From Mastigias papua (Eukaryota; Cnidaria; Scyphozoa; Rhizostomeae; Mastigiidae): a DNA stretch of 64,000 nt. Location: the NCBI GenBank assembly GCA_964019165.1, contig OZ025284.1:2325521-2389520 (forward strand), given 5' to 3'. The notes under the pieces are model-generated. The model searched no databases and was not told the DNA's origin. It saw only the letters and a list, made by a program, of their open reading frames with translations. This document shows positions 51,491 through 64,000 of the stretch, in pieces; the stretch's first letter is position 1, and each line of letters begins with the position of its first letter. A program made the translations under genes and the position numbers.

Positions 51491-53028
51491 GACGGAAATA
51501 ATTGGACAAGTTGAATATAACAAATATTAGAACAGGGAACACAAAGAAGCACCGAGACAGGACGAGACTCGATGACGTTCTAGCTCTGTTTGCCCTTCAA
51601 AAACAACTTGTAGTAGATGAAACCAGGCATATCACAATTGTCAACTGCTTTATTGAACGAAAAACCCTAAAATAAGAGCGGGAAACTTAATCCACTGCAA
51701 ACAGAGTCACTTATATTTGTGTCTGGAAACCGCAACAGTGTAAATTGTAGAACTGCAAAAGAGAAATTCCACAAGGGAAACCACCTTCGTGTGTAATTCT
51801 ATTTTTATTAATTTTATCAAGATTTATATCGTCAAATAAATTTTACATCCAATGGTAAGATTAATATAATACAGATTTTGAAAATAACAATCGGTATAAA
51901 AATATACAACTGTCAAATGATGAATCAAATGAAAAACAGCACAATGTGCATTTCTAAACAAGTGTCTAAAGCTCATTGAAAACATACAACAAAAATGGAA
52001 TAAAATTAATTGATTAGAAAAATTTCAAATTCGAACACGCTGATTTAGTAAGGTAAAAAGAAATGCTATTCTTGCCGCCATACAATAAAACTCAATTAAC
52101 AGCATACAAATTCAATTGGTTTTCATATAATAAAATACAATTTACAATATTAATGTTAATCTTTGGGACTTTGGCGAGGAAGTGGTAGCTCCCCACGAGG
52201 TCTCAAACCCTTTCAGCGAGCGATCAACGATTCTTTCTTAAATACGAATGCAGCAGAATACTGAACAATTTCAAATTTGAATCTAAATTGTTACTAACTT
52301 TATGAATACAATATATTATTAAACTTCTAAAATATTTGAACGTTGCAAATATTAAAACGATGTAGCAATCTTGATCGTCAAAATATAACACCGTTTACAT
52401 TCTATAAGAATCACTCCAAGAAAATAAAAACAAAGAAATTTTAGTCGATTTAACTATTGCTAACGAATTTATTGGAACCTATAGATTTCCCTAAGGAAAG
52501 TACTATCTCAAAAAGGGATCAGGTATGCGGAATTGAACTAATATTCACAACTTTGTCCTACGCACAGTGTGCTTTCAACCGGCAAGCACGCGCCTTCGAT
52601 ATCATGGAACGTAATTGCGTCCGACCTGGTCAAAATTACCGCAGCCTTCAAAGCGCTTTTGAACTTCACGAATATGCAAATAACAATCAAAATTAGCTTT
52701 GTGTTTGTTGACTGTCAAAAGCTTGAATGCTAAGAGATCTATTTCGTTACGGTTATTCAAAATTTTTGTTTACTCGCGGCAAGGGAATTTTATTGACAAA
52801 TACGTCAAAAATCGGTTTGCGAAAGGGCGCGAAATCTCTCATTATCCTAACAGTCAAGTGGTGTATCGCTGATTTAAAATCCCAATCTTAAATATTGAAA
52901 TACTATAAAATACCTGATTAAAAAACTTGAAAAAGTTCAATATCCCATAATTTTATCCTAAGCCCCCCGCTGTGCGTCTTTGAAAAGGCTTTAACGAGAA
53001 GGAAGCTTCTTGGGTCATTGGACTTGCT

Positions 53029-53886
53029 TCAACAACGTGGTTTCAACTTCGCAGCATTTGTCAATGGCCCTGGACGAATAACTCTTCCAGTGCCGCTACC
53101 AACTGGACCAGGACTTGGCTGCTGTGCCCTTCCAGCATTTTGATTCAGTGGGCAGTACTTGATCGTATGCGAATTGTCACCATTTGCTTTGCATATCGGG
53201 CACGTGTATGCTCTCAAAATTGGGCAGGTCGTTCTGCCTTCACCATCTTTGAGGATATGACTTGAATAAACAGCCTCACTTTCCCCATTATTCCTACAGA
53301 ATACACATACCTGTACATTAGCTTGTGGTCTTGTTGTGCTTGAGACTGGTACCTGCAAAGGCCCTGTAGGAATTACTTTTTCTGGTCTGTTGTTTACCTG
53401 ATTCTGGTACGATCCGTTGATGATCTGATCTCGCATTGCTTTATTCAGTCGCATGCTAGGGGGCGGAAGACTTTTGAAAGCTGGCTCCTGGCTTTGACTT
53501 CGTTGAAAGTTATCTGTCAAGTCCCCATTGTAGCTGTATGGTGCATTAGGGATGGTCGGTGAGATCACTGCGCTAGGATCACTTGCATCACTTTCCCAGC
53601 TCAAACGTCTTGTTGACTTATGTGATATACTCGAGTATGCTTGTCTCTCCTGTAATAATGGATTGTCCTCTGACATTTTCACATTTTGTAGCAAGTTTGA
53701 CAGCCCGAAATAGTCCTGAAACACGCTGAAGTTATCGGCTTTTGATGACTGAAACGTGAAATCTGAAGCGATGTGATTCTGTGTGTAACTTCTGCCCGAA
53801 GCGCGTGTTGTCCACGACTCGATTTCATCATCACAGTCGAGGAAATTCTTTGGCATCAAGCTCTGTAGAATATCGCTGGCCGACAT
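53029..53886 (-). CDS. nanos: Nanos homologue, intronless, 285 residues
   Basis: Single open frame with ATG at 53886 (AAAC before it; in-frame TGA five codons upstream) and TGA at 53029-53031. The zinc finger at residues 194-245 has the exact Nanos spacing: C194-x2-C197-x12-H210-x10-C221 and C229-x2-C232-x7-H240-x4-C245, with blocks [21 protein letters not shown] and HTIKYCP. Residues 53-68 ([15 protein letters not shown]) resemble the NOT1-interacting motif of vertebrate Nanos, which recruits the CCR4-NOT deadenylase, with Phe in place of the usual Trp. The middle is low-complexity and Ser/Pro/Gln-rich; the C-tail is Pro/Gly-rich. Known role: with Pumilio, repression of mRNAs in germline and stem cells. 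An AATAAA lies about 240 nt downstream (52787-52792). No intron, unlike its neighbours. Which paralogue it is cannot be told. Confidence 0.97.
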   Translation of the reverse strand: MSASDILQSLMPKNFLDCDDEIESWTTRASGRSYTQNHIASDFTFQSSKADNFSVFQDYFGLSNLLQNVKMSEDNPLLQERQAYSSISHKSTRRLSWESDASDPSAVISPTIPNAPYSYNGDLTDNFQRSQSQEPAFKSLPPPSMRLNKAMRDQIINGSYQNQVNNRPEKVIPTGPLQVPVSSTTRPQANVQVCVFCRNNGESEAVYSSHILKDGEGRTTCPILRAYTCPICKANGDNSHTIKYCPLNQNAGRAQQPSPGPVGSGTGRVIRPGPLTNAAKLKPRC

Positions 53887-56800
53887 GTTTGAAATTGGTC
53901 AGTTGCAATTCTTTATTTCAATCGAATGACTACTAGCTTACTATGGTAGAGAGTGATCAACAAGAAATTCGTATTGACCCGCGTTTCACGTTCCCGAGCA
54001 ACAGGAGAATGAAGTTGTGTTTGATTGTCGTTGCTACTCTTCAGGTTTTATTCCAACCGGGGGCGTGTCAATATGACAATGACGGGGGGACTGCACCGAT
54101 TTATGCGAAACCATGTGCTTAAGCGATAATTCGTATATGTGCATGAGGACTTATAGCAAGCCCCGCTACACAGAAACGAGATATGCAGCCAATTTTGAGA
54201 ATAAATCAACAATAAGGGCCATTTGTACACTATTGGATGATAAAAGCTATGAGTAGCAGAACGCAAGGCAGATATTTCTTTCACTTTCATATTTTCCCGG
54301 GGACAATAGATAGGCTAGTATAAATCGAATTGTCTTTTGACTTGGATTTCTCTGAACTTAAAAACATAAAATCTTTATGCCAAGTATAGGTAAAATCAAA
54401 ACTTGCAAAGGGGCAAAATGTGGGGTCAACTAAGGGGAAAGCATTCATCCGCGATTTATTACTAAATGGTCATGGGTCTACACTCATTCCATTTTCTATC
54501 CTTCACAATACGCAATCGGCACGGATTTTCACGTAACAATTAGTTAGTTTCTCTGTTGCATTAGCGGCAAAAGGACCTGGTCGTGTTTTAAGAATTAGTG
54601 GGTACTGCAGTTACGAAGTATTCTTGCAAAAAGAGCAAGAGCACGACAATATTTTACAATAATACGTTGTTCTAGTAGAAAATGGGTGCGCACCTACAAA
54701 GCGTTCTATTCGACCTCCACCTCTAAATCCTTAAAGTCCTCCAAACAGTGGTCTTGCGAATTTCCCTTATTTTAGACCATGATTGGTACTGTGCTAAACA
54801 GGATGCTTAAAAGAGAACTGTGTAACTGTGCAAAAATTCCTTTTGGCCTATTATTATCAGCTGGCGCCTCAAGTTAGCCCGCACACTTTGGTAGAAGTCC
54901 AAGCTTGTTTGAGAAAGGAAGCCAGACAATTTTCATATCGTATACTCAATGCAGTCTAACTTTTTCCACCCTTATCACAAATACAGATATCTTACAGTAT
55001 CACAAATGCAGATATCTTACAGTTTTTCAATAAAACGCTTAGAATAAGCCGTAAGAGTTTTATTTGTGGACTAAATCAAAGCAATGTTGCGCTAAAAATA
55101 TGGAGCTCTGTCCTTCGCTAAGCCTTTACCACAGTCCATAGTTTTAACCCCCGGAAAATTTTCTAATTGTAAACAATGTAATTTTGTAAATTGATCTCCT
55201 ACAGCATTAACAAGACCATCCCTAGTGTAAAAAGTGATTGTCAAAAGTGATAATTTACCTGCCAATCATAGCGTACTTTTATGGTGAGCACAGGCTACGA
55301 CCACTAATATCAAGTTACTCATTCACCAAGGGAAATCTAAGACTATCAATGACCACGCATGAGTAAATTCGCGCGATGCCATGTGAGATAACTACAGCAC
55401 TCCCGAGACTTTTCAAAAAAATCAATTGCAGTATTGGGACCAGTGGCAGGATAACTGCTTTTATTTACGTGCTAAACATATAGAAATCCTTTCAAAGCCG
55501 TGCCCTTTGCCGTATATCCCCCAAAGTCCAAAACACAGTAATGAATGCATTGGTTAGCATTTGTCTCTAAGAAAGATGAAATACCTCGCCACATTGGTTT
55601 TAGCCTGGATTTTATTGTTTGAGAAGGATATGTTTCCTATGCGTTATTTGAGAGACAAAAGTAAGTGCTACCTTTTGGGATATATACACCTTCGATTGGG
55701 CTGGCTTGTAAAAAGGTAGGCCGAATGAAATACACAAACAACACCCTATTAGTGTGTTCGTTTATGGATGGCCCGCTAGTGGCGCTAATCACCGATGCCT
55801 TGTTTATTTCTAAGAAAACCATTTACGGTCGATGAATCACTGCATATCACAGAATGATATCATAGTTCAAAGCAAGTGATTTGAATCCCACCCAAATGTA
55901 GCCATAAAATGTGTCTCAAATCTCCACCATCAGTCTTAGATATTAGTTTTGGTACATGTTTTGTAAAGTTCAATTATTCACGGTTCAAGAATCTATCTGA
56001 AATAAACTCAATGCACCCCTTGCTGGGAGCCAATAGTTTAATGCCTTCGCTGGTTTGATTGGATGGCTAAAAGAATAAGGTCGACGAAAGAGGAAATTCT
56101 GCAGGCATCAAATAGGAAAATTTGTATGCACGAACAATGATATGCAATATCCAATTAGCCAAACTCGATTAATCTGGAATCTAACATCCACGTGCACTGG
56201 TCAGCATATGCTTCATAAAGGCCTTCTGTAATGTCATTGTAATGGCTTTGGTGAATACATTTGCCAGTTTTAAGGCGAGATATATTAGCGGTTGGCATAA
56301 GTTAATGCCAAAACAAGATTAAAAACTACAAATTTAATAGAAAAATATCCTCCAGTAAGTAGAGGTTCCTCCCTCCTGTAAGTTACAATAAAAACATAAG
56401 TTCAATAACCTGCGATATTCTGAAGGAAAATTAAATGCAAGCTTCGCATAGACAACCGGATTCGAATTCGCAATCTGACGCCAACGTGTCAAATAAAATC
56501 TCGTGAAAATAACTTTTAAAGTTATATTTTTAACAATAGAAACATTTTGTTGTTTTCAAATCATCAAGAAATGAATTTACGTAACTTGTTAATCAGCGAT
56601 GCGCATCAGGGGGCTGGCATGAAGATTTGCAAGCAAAGGCTTGCTGAATGGTGTGTATTTAGTGAGTCCATGCAAAAAGGGTTGGCAACGCGCCGCGTGA
56701 ACAAACCAATATATAGTTTACAATGAATGAATTGAGTGAGCGTTGCAAGCAGGCAAAGAACTTTCAAAAGAATATCTATGATATGGAAATGATATTGGTG

Positions 56801-57019
56801 GAAGTGATATTTTTAAAGATGGAACTAGTGTTGATAGCAAAGCCATCAAAATCACAGTTATCATAGCCACCATTATCATCAAAATCATTCCCATAATCAT
56901 CATAAGTCGTTCGTTTTCCCGTTACGCCTCTTACGGGGCATGGACTGGGCAGGCACTCAATATTGTTTCAACCTGAACTGCATTCTGGGAGTGGTATCAG
57001 TGAGTAGTACACGTGGTAG
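53887..57019. other. Upstream of nanos, no gene recognised
   Basis: Presumed nanos 5' flank and intergenic DNA. No second gene, RNA gene or repeat family recognised. Confidence 0.5.
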
Positions 57020-58345
<1,326 letters not shown>

Positions 58346-59757
58346 CTATCAACTTCTTATAGATATTCTTGATTCTGATCATAACAATTATCAATGCAAT
58401 TATTATAAAGATTATTTTCATGATGCCAAGGTACTCAACTGATTATCTCGTCGATCGTGGTGAAATAGTGATCACGATACTCGTGATGGAGGAAGTTGAT
58501 CATGATGCTGGAGCTGGGCACGATAATGGGAAGCCCTAGTGACGATGATGACCATGATGCCAAAAATTACAACGATTCGTCGTGATACAAGTAGACTGCT
58601 ACAAAGTCATTGCTATCCGAATACGATAGTAGCAAATGGAAATTAATAATATCTGACAAAGTAGTTTATCAGTAACCTAAAGGGAGTAGGAGCAAACAAA
58701 ATGGTCACTGCTGTTCATCAAAATAAACATTCTAGAATGCAGGAATATTCAATAAAATTTCAAACAAATAAAAGAGTGAAACATCAGTCTCAAAATGTAA
58801 AAGGTTGTTGTAAGTATAACACATTCTTTTAACTCTATTATCACCGCAAATAACATTTTAAAGCTATATTGTTATGAATCATATATTTTAGGAACATCAA
58901 GTTAATCGTTCCTTGACTGACAGCAGCAAATTCATTTGGCTGAACAAGTTTACATGTATTATTATTACAAACGAGTATTTCAGGCAGAAAATGACGAATG
59001 ATTGACGAGAATATCACGTTTTCAAATATTAAAATTGACATATACTTGTACAGTGCAAATTTTTAATTTCTACATTTGCTCACTTCTCAGCTGTAAAGAA
59101 GTAGGAATACGGGCTCTATGCTTGAAACAATGTATGCATGACAACCCAAGGGACACCTAACAACTAAAGAGAACAGAAAATGTACATGTAAATTTCATCC
59201 ACATCATGGTTCCTTTGTATGTATTACTTTGCATGGTCGTAAGAATCCCAGTTAAAACATACAACAGTTATTTTTCTAGGTAAGAATGGATGAAGTTATT
59301 CAAGAACCACATATCTCATCAATGATATGGTAGATTTTAAGCCATATCGAGGTTGTTAGAGTTTGACTACGAAGTCCAGGAATGCAGGAAAGTACAAGCG
59401 CAATTTTCCAATAATTGTAAGGAAACGCAAGCCAGTTGCCGCAAGCAATCGTACTGAATTGCAACAGACCGTAGAGAATCGCAGCAGTGTATATAAGTTC
59501 TCAAGAAATTGTATTGACTTGGCAGAAAGTCGTGATAAATTTATTCTGGCTATTCACTAATAGAGGGTAGAATTAATTTCTAGTAATTCGAGCAGGACGC
59601 ACAAACTAAATGAGAAAAATAAAAAAAACACAATTTCTCTGTCTCCATGGTTGCATACAACTAATTTCAGGGTCACTCGCAACACAATGCACAAATAATT
59701 TTCTAACAACACCCATATGATCTTAAAAGTTCGTAGAGAAATTGATTTATTTTCTAC

Positions 59758-59797
59758 GACTCATTGCGACTCTATGCGACTCATTGCGACTCATTGC
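59758..59797 (+). repeat. Four-unit 10-bp tandem repeat
   Basis: GACTCATTGC four times with one changed unit (GACTCTATGC). Confidence 0.85.
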
Positions 59798-60689
59798 GAC
59801 TTCTCGCTTACTCACAAATATATGGAAATCAGGCTACAACCTGTGCAGAAGCTATCACTCCCGCCACCCTCTCTTGCATGCAAAATGACCGGTAACTTGT
59901 GCGCATGATAGCGAGGCATGTTGGAAACGTGGGGCACTACAATCTGAGTTATAGTCTAAAAATAGAAATTGTAGATTCGTATATATGAATGGGCAGCTGG
60001 GTCCATCTCACTGGTATTGCAGAGTAAAATATACGACAAAAACTGCCGACTTTTCACAATCAAACCAAAAAATGAAAATAGAGATATCTGTAAGACGAAG
60101 TATCCCACGTAACCCAGGAATCTAAAAATGTTCAAGCGCAAGTCCCGCCACAAATCAAATATGTCGAATCACAAAATACTTCTATCAGTTATTTCAAATT
60201 TTATTACACCTCTGAACAAGAACTCTATTTACTTATATAAGACATAAATTAATTTCTACTAGTGGATTCAGGTATTTTCACTAATTTCAAAAAAATTTAT
60301 TGTAATTTTGCTAACACCATGAAAAGAACGGCAGCTTGCTGTGAAAGCTCTGAACGAAGCTATGGGCTCGTCCGTCTTTCGCTTCAGTGCCTCTTCGTCG
60401 TTGCACGTAGACGGATGGCATTTGAACTAGTTGTGCAGGGGATTTTCCTTCTCTGATCGCTTGAGCAAGATTTAGAATCTAAGAACAAGAAATATCCACA
60501 TAAGACTGGGTGTACAATTACTATTTCTGTCCCAACATAGGAAAACCTTACATAAACAAAGAGAGGCGTTCTTTTTGTGACTGCATTTGTAGTGGGCGCC
60601 TTGGATTAGGCCTGATGAATCAAGGAACCATATTGGAGTAGAAATAGCGTACGTGACATTTTTAGCCCATTACTTGTGTCAGGGGTGAC

Positions 60690-60955
60690 TGATCGCTAGG
60701 CCAAACCTGACATGGACCCATGCCCCGAACGCATGAAGGCCCCCGGCTCTGTTCATGACAAAAAATTTTGCTACCTTGAGACTTTAGCTACCAAAAGCGA
60801 TGCTAAATCATACAAATTCCTTGAGTACTTCTATACCATATTTCTTGCTATACTAGCACCTATTTTCTCCTGTTGCTCATTTTAATGTAATGAGAGGGGT
60901 CCGTCCAGCCCATGGACGGGGGCTCACGAATCCCCCAGTCATCCCTTGATTTGTG
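60690..60955 (+). repeat. Dispersed repeat family 6, copy B
   Basis: Contains CCCGGCTCTGTTCATGAC, CCTTGAGACTTTAGCTACC, ATACTAGCACCTATT and TGTTGCTCATTTTAATG, matching the 38.7-kb copy. Confidence 0.55.
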
Positions 60956-63067
60956 CCCCAAATGGTACAATTCCTCTTAGAAATAACGGTGACTAACTCT
61001 CATTTAAGATACATGAGTTTGTGATTGAAGAAAAGTAACAGCTAAATCTTGGTGTTTTCAGGGTACTGCAAAATAGTTAGGCATATGTGTTTGCAAGCGG
61101 GCTACGAGTTCGAATCATTGTGGATACATATAAATATCCGGATACTAAGTACCAAATTCCAGCTAAATTCACTCAAAGGAAATCCGTACCAATTCTACTA
61201 ACTTAGTACGTGTAATATGTCTCAGGAAATTCAAAATCGAATCTACTTCTTCAACTAAATTCTATCAAAAGGTTCTCAATTAAAAAATTGCCATCCAACA
61301 ACTGCTCAATATCTGTAAGAAATTTATTGTCCGGGTCTTCAAATATTAGTCACAACCATTCAAAAGGAAATTCAAACGCTTGTTTTGTCTCTGCTAGAGA
61401 GCTGAGAAAGTGCACAATGAGAAATAATAGACTTCATATGGAATTCAAATAACCAACCGAGAGGGTTTACTCAAAGGGGAAGTAAATGTTTCAGTGAGGT
61501 TTCTCATGTAGGACTTTAGCATAGTTTGGCCATTATCATAAACATACAATATGAAGCCGAGAATGTGGCAAAAGTAATAACTACTATGCTAGTTTTGGAA
61601 GATAGTTCCTAGACATAAATATGAAAACAGAACTATTATCATTAATTTGAGAAGACATGCTGAAAATAAGCACCTTGTAGCAGGAGTGTCGTGGAGGAGG
61701 GCTCGTGGGGTGGGATTTAAGCTTATATGTATGCAAATTTGCTGAGTTTAAAATGAAATACTGGGTATGGTCCATAGCACAACCCCCTTGCTTACTTTCT
61801 AGGACAGTACCACTGTCTTGTAAAAAAACGTCAGGAAGCTTTCAATTTCGAGAAGGTATCTTCAATTCATTGTGAGAATACGATAGATCGATCTTGAGAA
61901 CAACTGAATAAACACTAAAGAAAAATCAAAAGTCGCGAACACTTGAATTTTTTTAAATTCTTACTGACAACATTCCACAGTTTCTTTTGATTATCTATTC
62001 AAATCCAGGCCCAAAAAGCACCCTTGTCAATGTAGTGCCAATTTACAAAACAATGTACCGCTCATAACAGCCTAGATTACTTCCAGCCTCGAAACGGACT
62101 AAGATGCAAGAGTAGCCAGCCTCATCTAAAACCTATAGGCCTTTACAAAATATAGCACTTTCATTGCAGGTTATGAGCTATTTCCGAACCAAGGAAAAAC
62201 TCCACAATGGCTTGAGCGGTAAGCTACAACAATGCTATCGTACCTAGGGGAAGCTAAAAACAGTCGAAATGAGTAGATAAACATAGCCAACCATTAGGAA
62301 GGAGCAGCCAAAAATAATAAACCTACTCACCGAGTCACTCATTTAGTTACATACCTATATATATATATAGCTACCAAGTCATCAACAATGTGCAGCATTA
62401 AAGATGGGTTACAACAGGTCCTATATCATATGCCCAGTCCCCCAAAAAGAGCCCCCTCCCAATAATGACACTCACTTTGTTTCACGTGCACGTGAATAAG
62501 ACGGTTGCGGATTATTCTCTAAACGCTCAAAGCGCAATATAGAACAATACAAAATAAATATGATGTTTGAAATGATTTCATAAATTGCCCAGTAATGTTT
62601 AAAATTGTCTCAGATATTCAAACATCTCCAAATCGTTATATCCTGAGTCGAAGGTTCTATTTGGGGGCCATGTTTATCCTCGCAAAACAAGAGGCTTAAG
62701 AAGTTAGCATATGGATTCTATGGCAGCTTTTACACACGGCTTAGCTGTCATAACACGCAATTCTTACGATTGTGATAAGAGTATCTCTACAGTAGAATGT
62801 CGTGGAAGTAGCACAAAGTCCGTAGTGTAGATGGAAATTGATGGCTGGTGGGGCTCTCTTCGTACAAATATTTTACAAGAAACTAAGAATATGGTACATG
62901 TATCAATAAAAGAAGCTGAGAACGTGGTACAGAATGGAATACAATACTTTAGATTTTGTCAGCTCTTATTTGTAAATTAGAATGATTCCATTGGAAACAT
63001 CAAAAATCTACTATTTTCTAGTGGTATTTGTGTGGGTTGCCTAGTCTCACATCCAAGATATCTTTCG

Positions 63068-63101
63068 AGGGCGGGGGCGGGGGCGGGGCGAGGGCGGGGG
63101 G
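63068..63101 (+). other. G-quadruplex-forming GC block
   Basis: At least five runs of three or more G with one- to three-base spacers (GGGCGGGGGCGGGGGCGGGG then GAGGGCGGGGGG) in an otherwise AT-rich region. The flank to the right resembles, in reverse, the sequence near 28655-28720, so it may belong to a repeat. Confidence 0.7.
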
Positions 63102-63485
63102 CAGCGCTCCCTTCAATTTACAACTAAGGGGTCTCAGCCCCCTTCCCGGCTCCCCCCTCTTCTATACCACTCCCTACAGTCCACATAGTAATATCAAAAG
63201 CTGCCCTCTACCTCAGAAACATTGCAGAGTGATTATAAAGTCGATGGCCTCTCTCTCTCTCTCATTAAACAGCTAAGCCGCAGTGGTCCACAATTCATAT
63301 TCAAAATACAAACTAGAACGAGTTAAAGCCGAGCTTTCCTTTAAAGAAAAAACCCAATCAAATAAATGGCAAACGTACTTCATGTCTCACCATAGCCTCT
63401 TACCGGCGAATTATCCAGCACCGGATCTGCTTGTCAAATTAACAAACTAATTTGATTTCATTTGTAATTTGTAAGTACTATATAA

Positions 63486-63751
63486 AGGTAAAGGTGAGTC
63501 CCATATACGATTCCGTACGTTGGGGGAGTGCCCGTTAGAGGGACACTTATCCTGAGCTGTCGGCATAGTGAGGTAGGGTGGCCAGTTCCTTTCCTCGCCG
63601 CCTTTAGCTTCCCCAGTGTTGCCACAAGGTACCCATTTGCTGCTGGGTGGGCAGTGGGCGAGCATCCCAACTTTGATCCGAGGGTTCAGCTCGAACCATC
63701 GATGTTTTGCTCAGCAGTCAAGCTGTCTAACCACTTGGCCACTCACCCATA
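63486..63751 (-). mobile_element. tRNA-derived SINE, copy 2
   Basis: Reverse-oriented copy of the SINE at 27904. Its box B (GGTTCGAGCT) is at 63688-63697 and box A (TGGCCAAGTGGTTAGA) at 63726-63741, both on the minus strand. The AAAGGTAAAGG tail is at its left end. The body is nearly identical to copy 1, suggesting fairly recent activity. Confidence 0.88.
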
Positions 63752-64000
63752 AGTACTATATGCAATTCCTAATAGTTGCCGGAAATTTCAGAAGGTTTTT
63801 GAGTTTGTTAATCAAATGGGACAAATTACTGGCATATGGCATACTGCACATATCTCTACCTTCGTCAATCTACGTGTATTTCTCAGCAAAGGATTCCGTC
63901 TGATATTCAATTTAAAAAGAGGATAAAACTAAGGAGATGAGGTGATGTCTTTTCTCCTCAAAATGGACGTGTGTAAAAGACTATGAGAGGTGCATTAAGC

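Larger units (their letters stand above)
58346..63485. other. Intergenic, no gene recognised
   Basis: Contains the family 6 repeat at 60690-60955, the small 10-bp tandem repeat and the G-rich block. Frames longer than 60 codons show no recognisable domain or convincing splice sites. Confidence 0.5.

Overview
This is a gene-poor, AT-rich stretch of an invertebrate animal nuclear genome. The spliced genes use GT-AG introns, and the window carries a Nanos gene, an adhesion GPCR with a GAIN/GPS ectodomain, a TMEM129 E3 ligase and a secreted C-type lectin. Most of the remaining sequence is short non-autonomous transposons, SINEs and long microsatellites. A degenerate PAN/apple-like secreted protein hints at a cnidarian, possibly anthozoan, but the phylum cannot be fixed from sequence alone.

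Layout. All recognised genes lie on the minus strand. (1) 1407-2566: the first three exons of TMEM129; the remaining exons would lie off the left edge. (2) 9322-19062: twelve phase-coherent exons (398 codons) of an adhesion GPCR, from the GAIN domain through the GPS to the end of TM7; the true 5' exons and the cytoplasmic tail were not found. (3) 22512-29675: a complete four-exon secreted C-type lectin of 175 residues. (4) 39-42 kb: a few weak, unassigned exon candidates. (5) 50061-51490: a two-exon small secreted protein with a PAN-like look. (6) 53029-53886: an intronless Nanos with a perfect double CCHC zinc finger and an N-terminal NOT1-interacting-like motif.

Mobile and repeated DNA. Three copies and one fragment of a fold-back MITE have 8-bp target duplications (hAT-like). 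Two copies of another MITE have TA target sites (Tc1/mariner-like). There are two tRNA-derived SINEs, a 5'-truncated LINE end and several unnamed dispersed repeat families of about 150-380 bp. Compound microsatellites include a CG/TG/TA block at 19.9 kb, a (CAT)n-bearing 442-bp tandem repeat at 57-58.4 kb and a 15-bp minisatellite open in both directions at 39.9 kb.

The genes do not form a pathway or operon. TMEM129 acts in ER protein quality control, the GPCR and lectin are surface or secreted recognition proteins, and Nanos is a germline translational repressor. The least explained items are a hammerhead-ribozyme-like fold upstream of TMEM129, a phase-compatible extra open exon inside a GPCR intron, the degenerate PAN-like secretory gene and a 95-bp imperfect hairpin at 20.3 kb.
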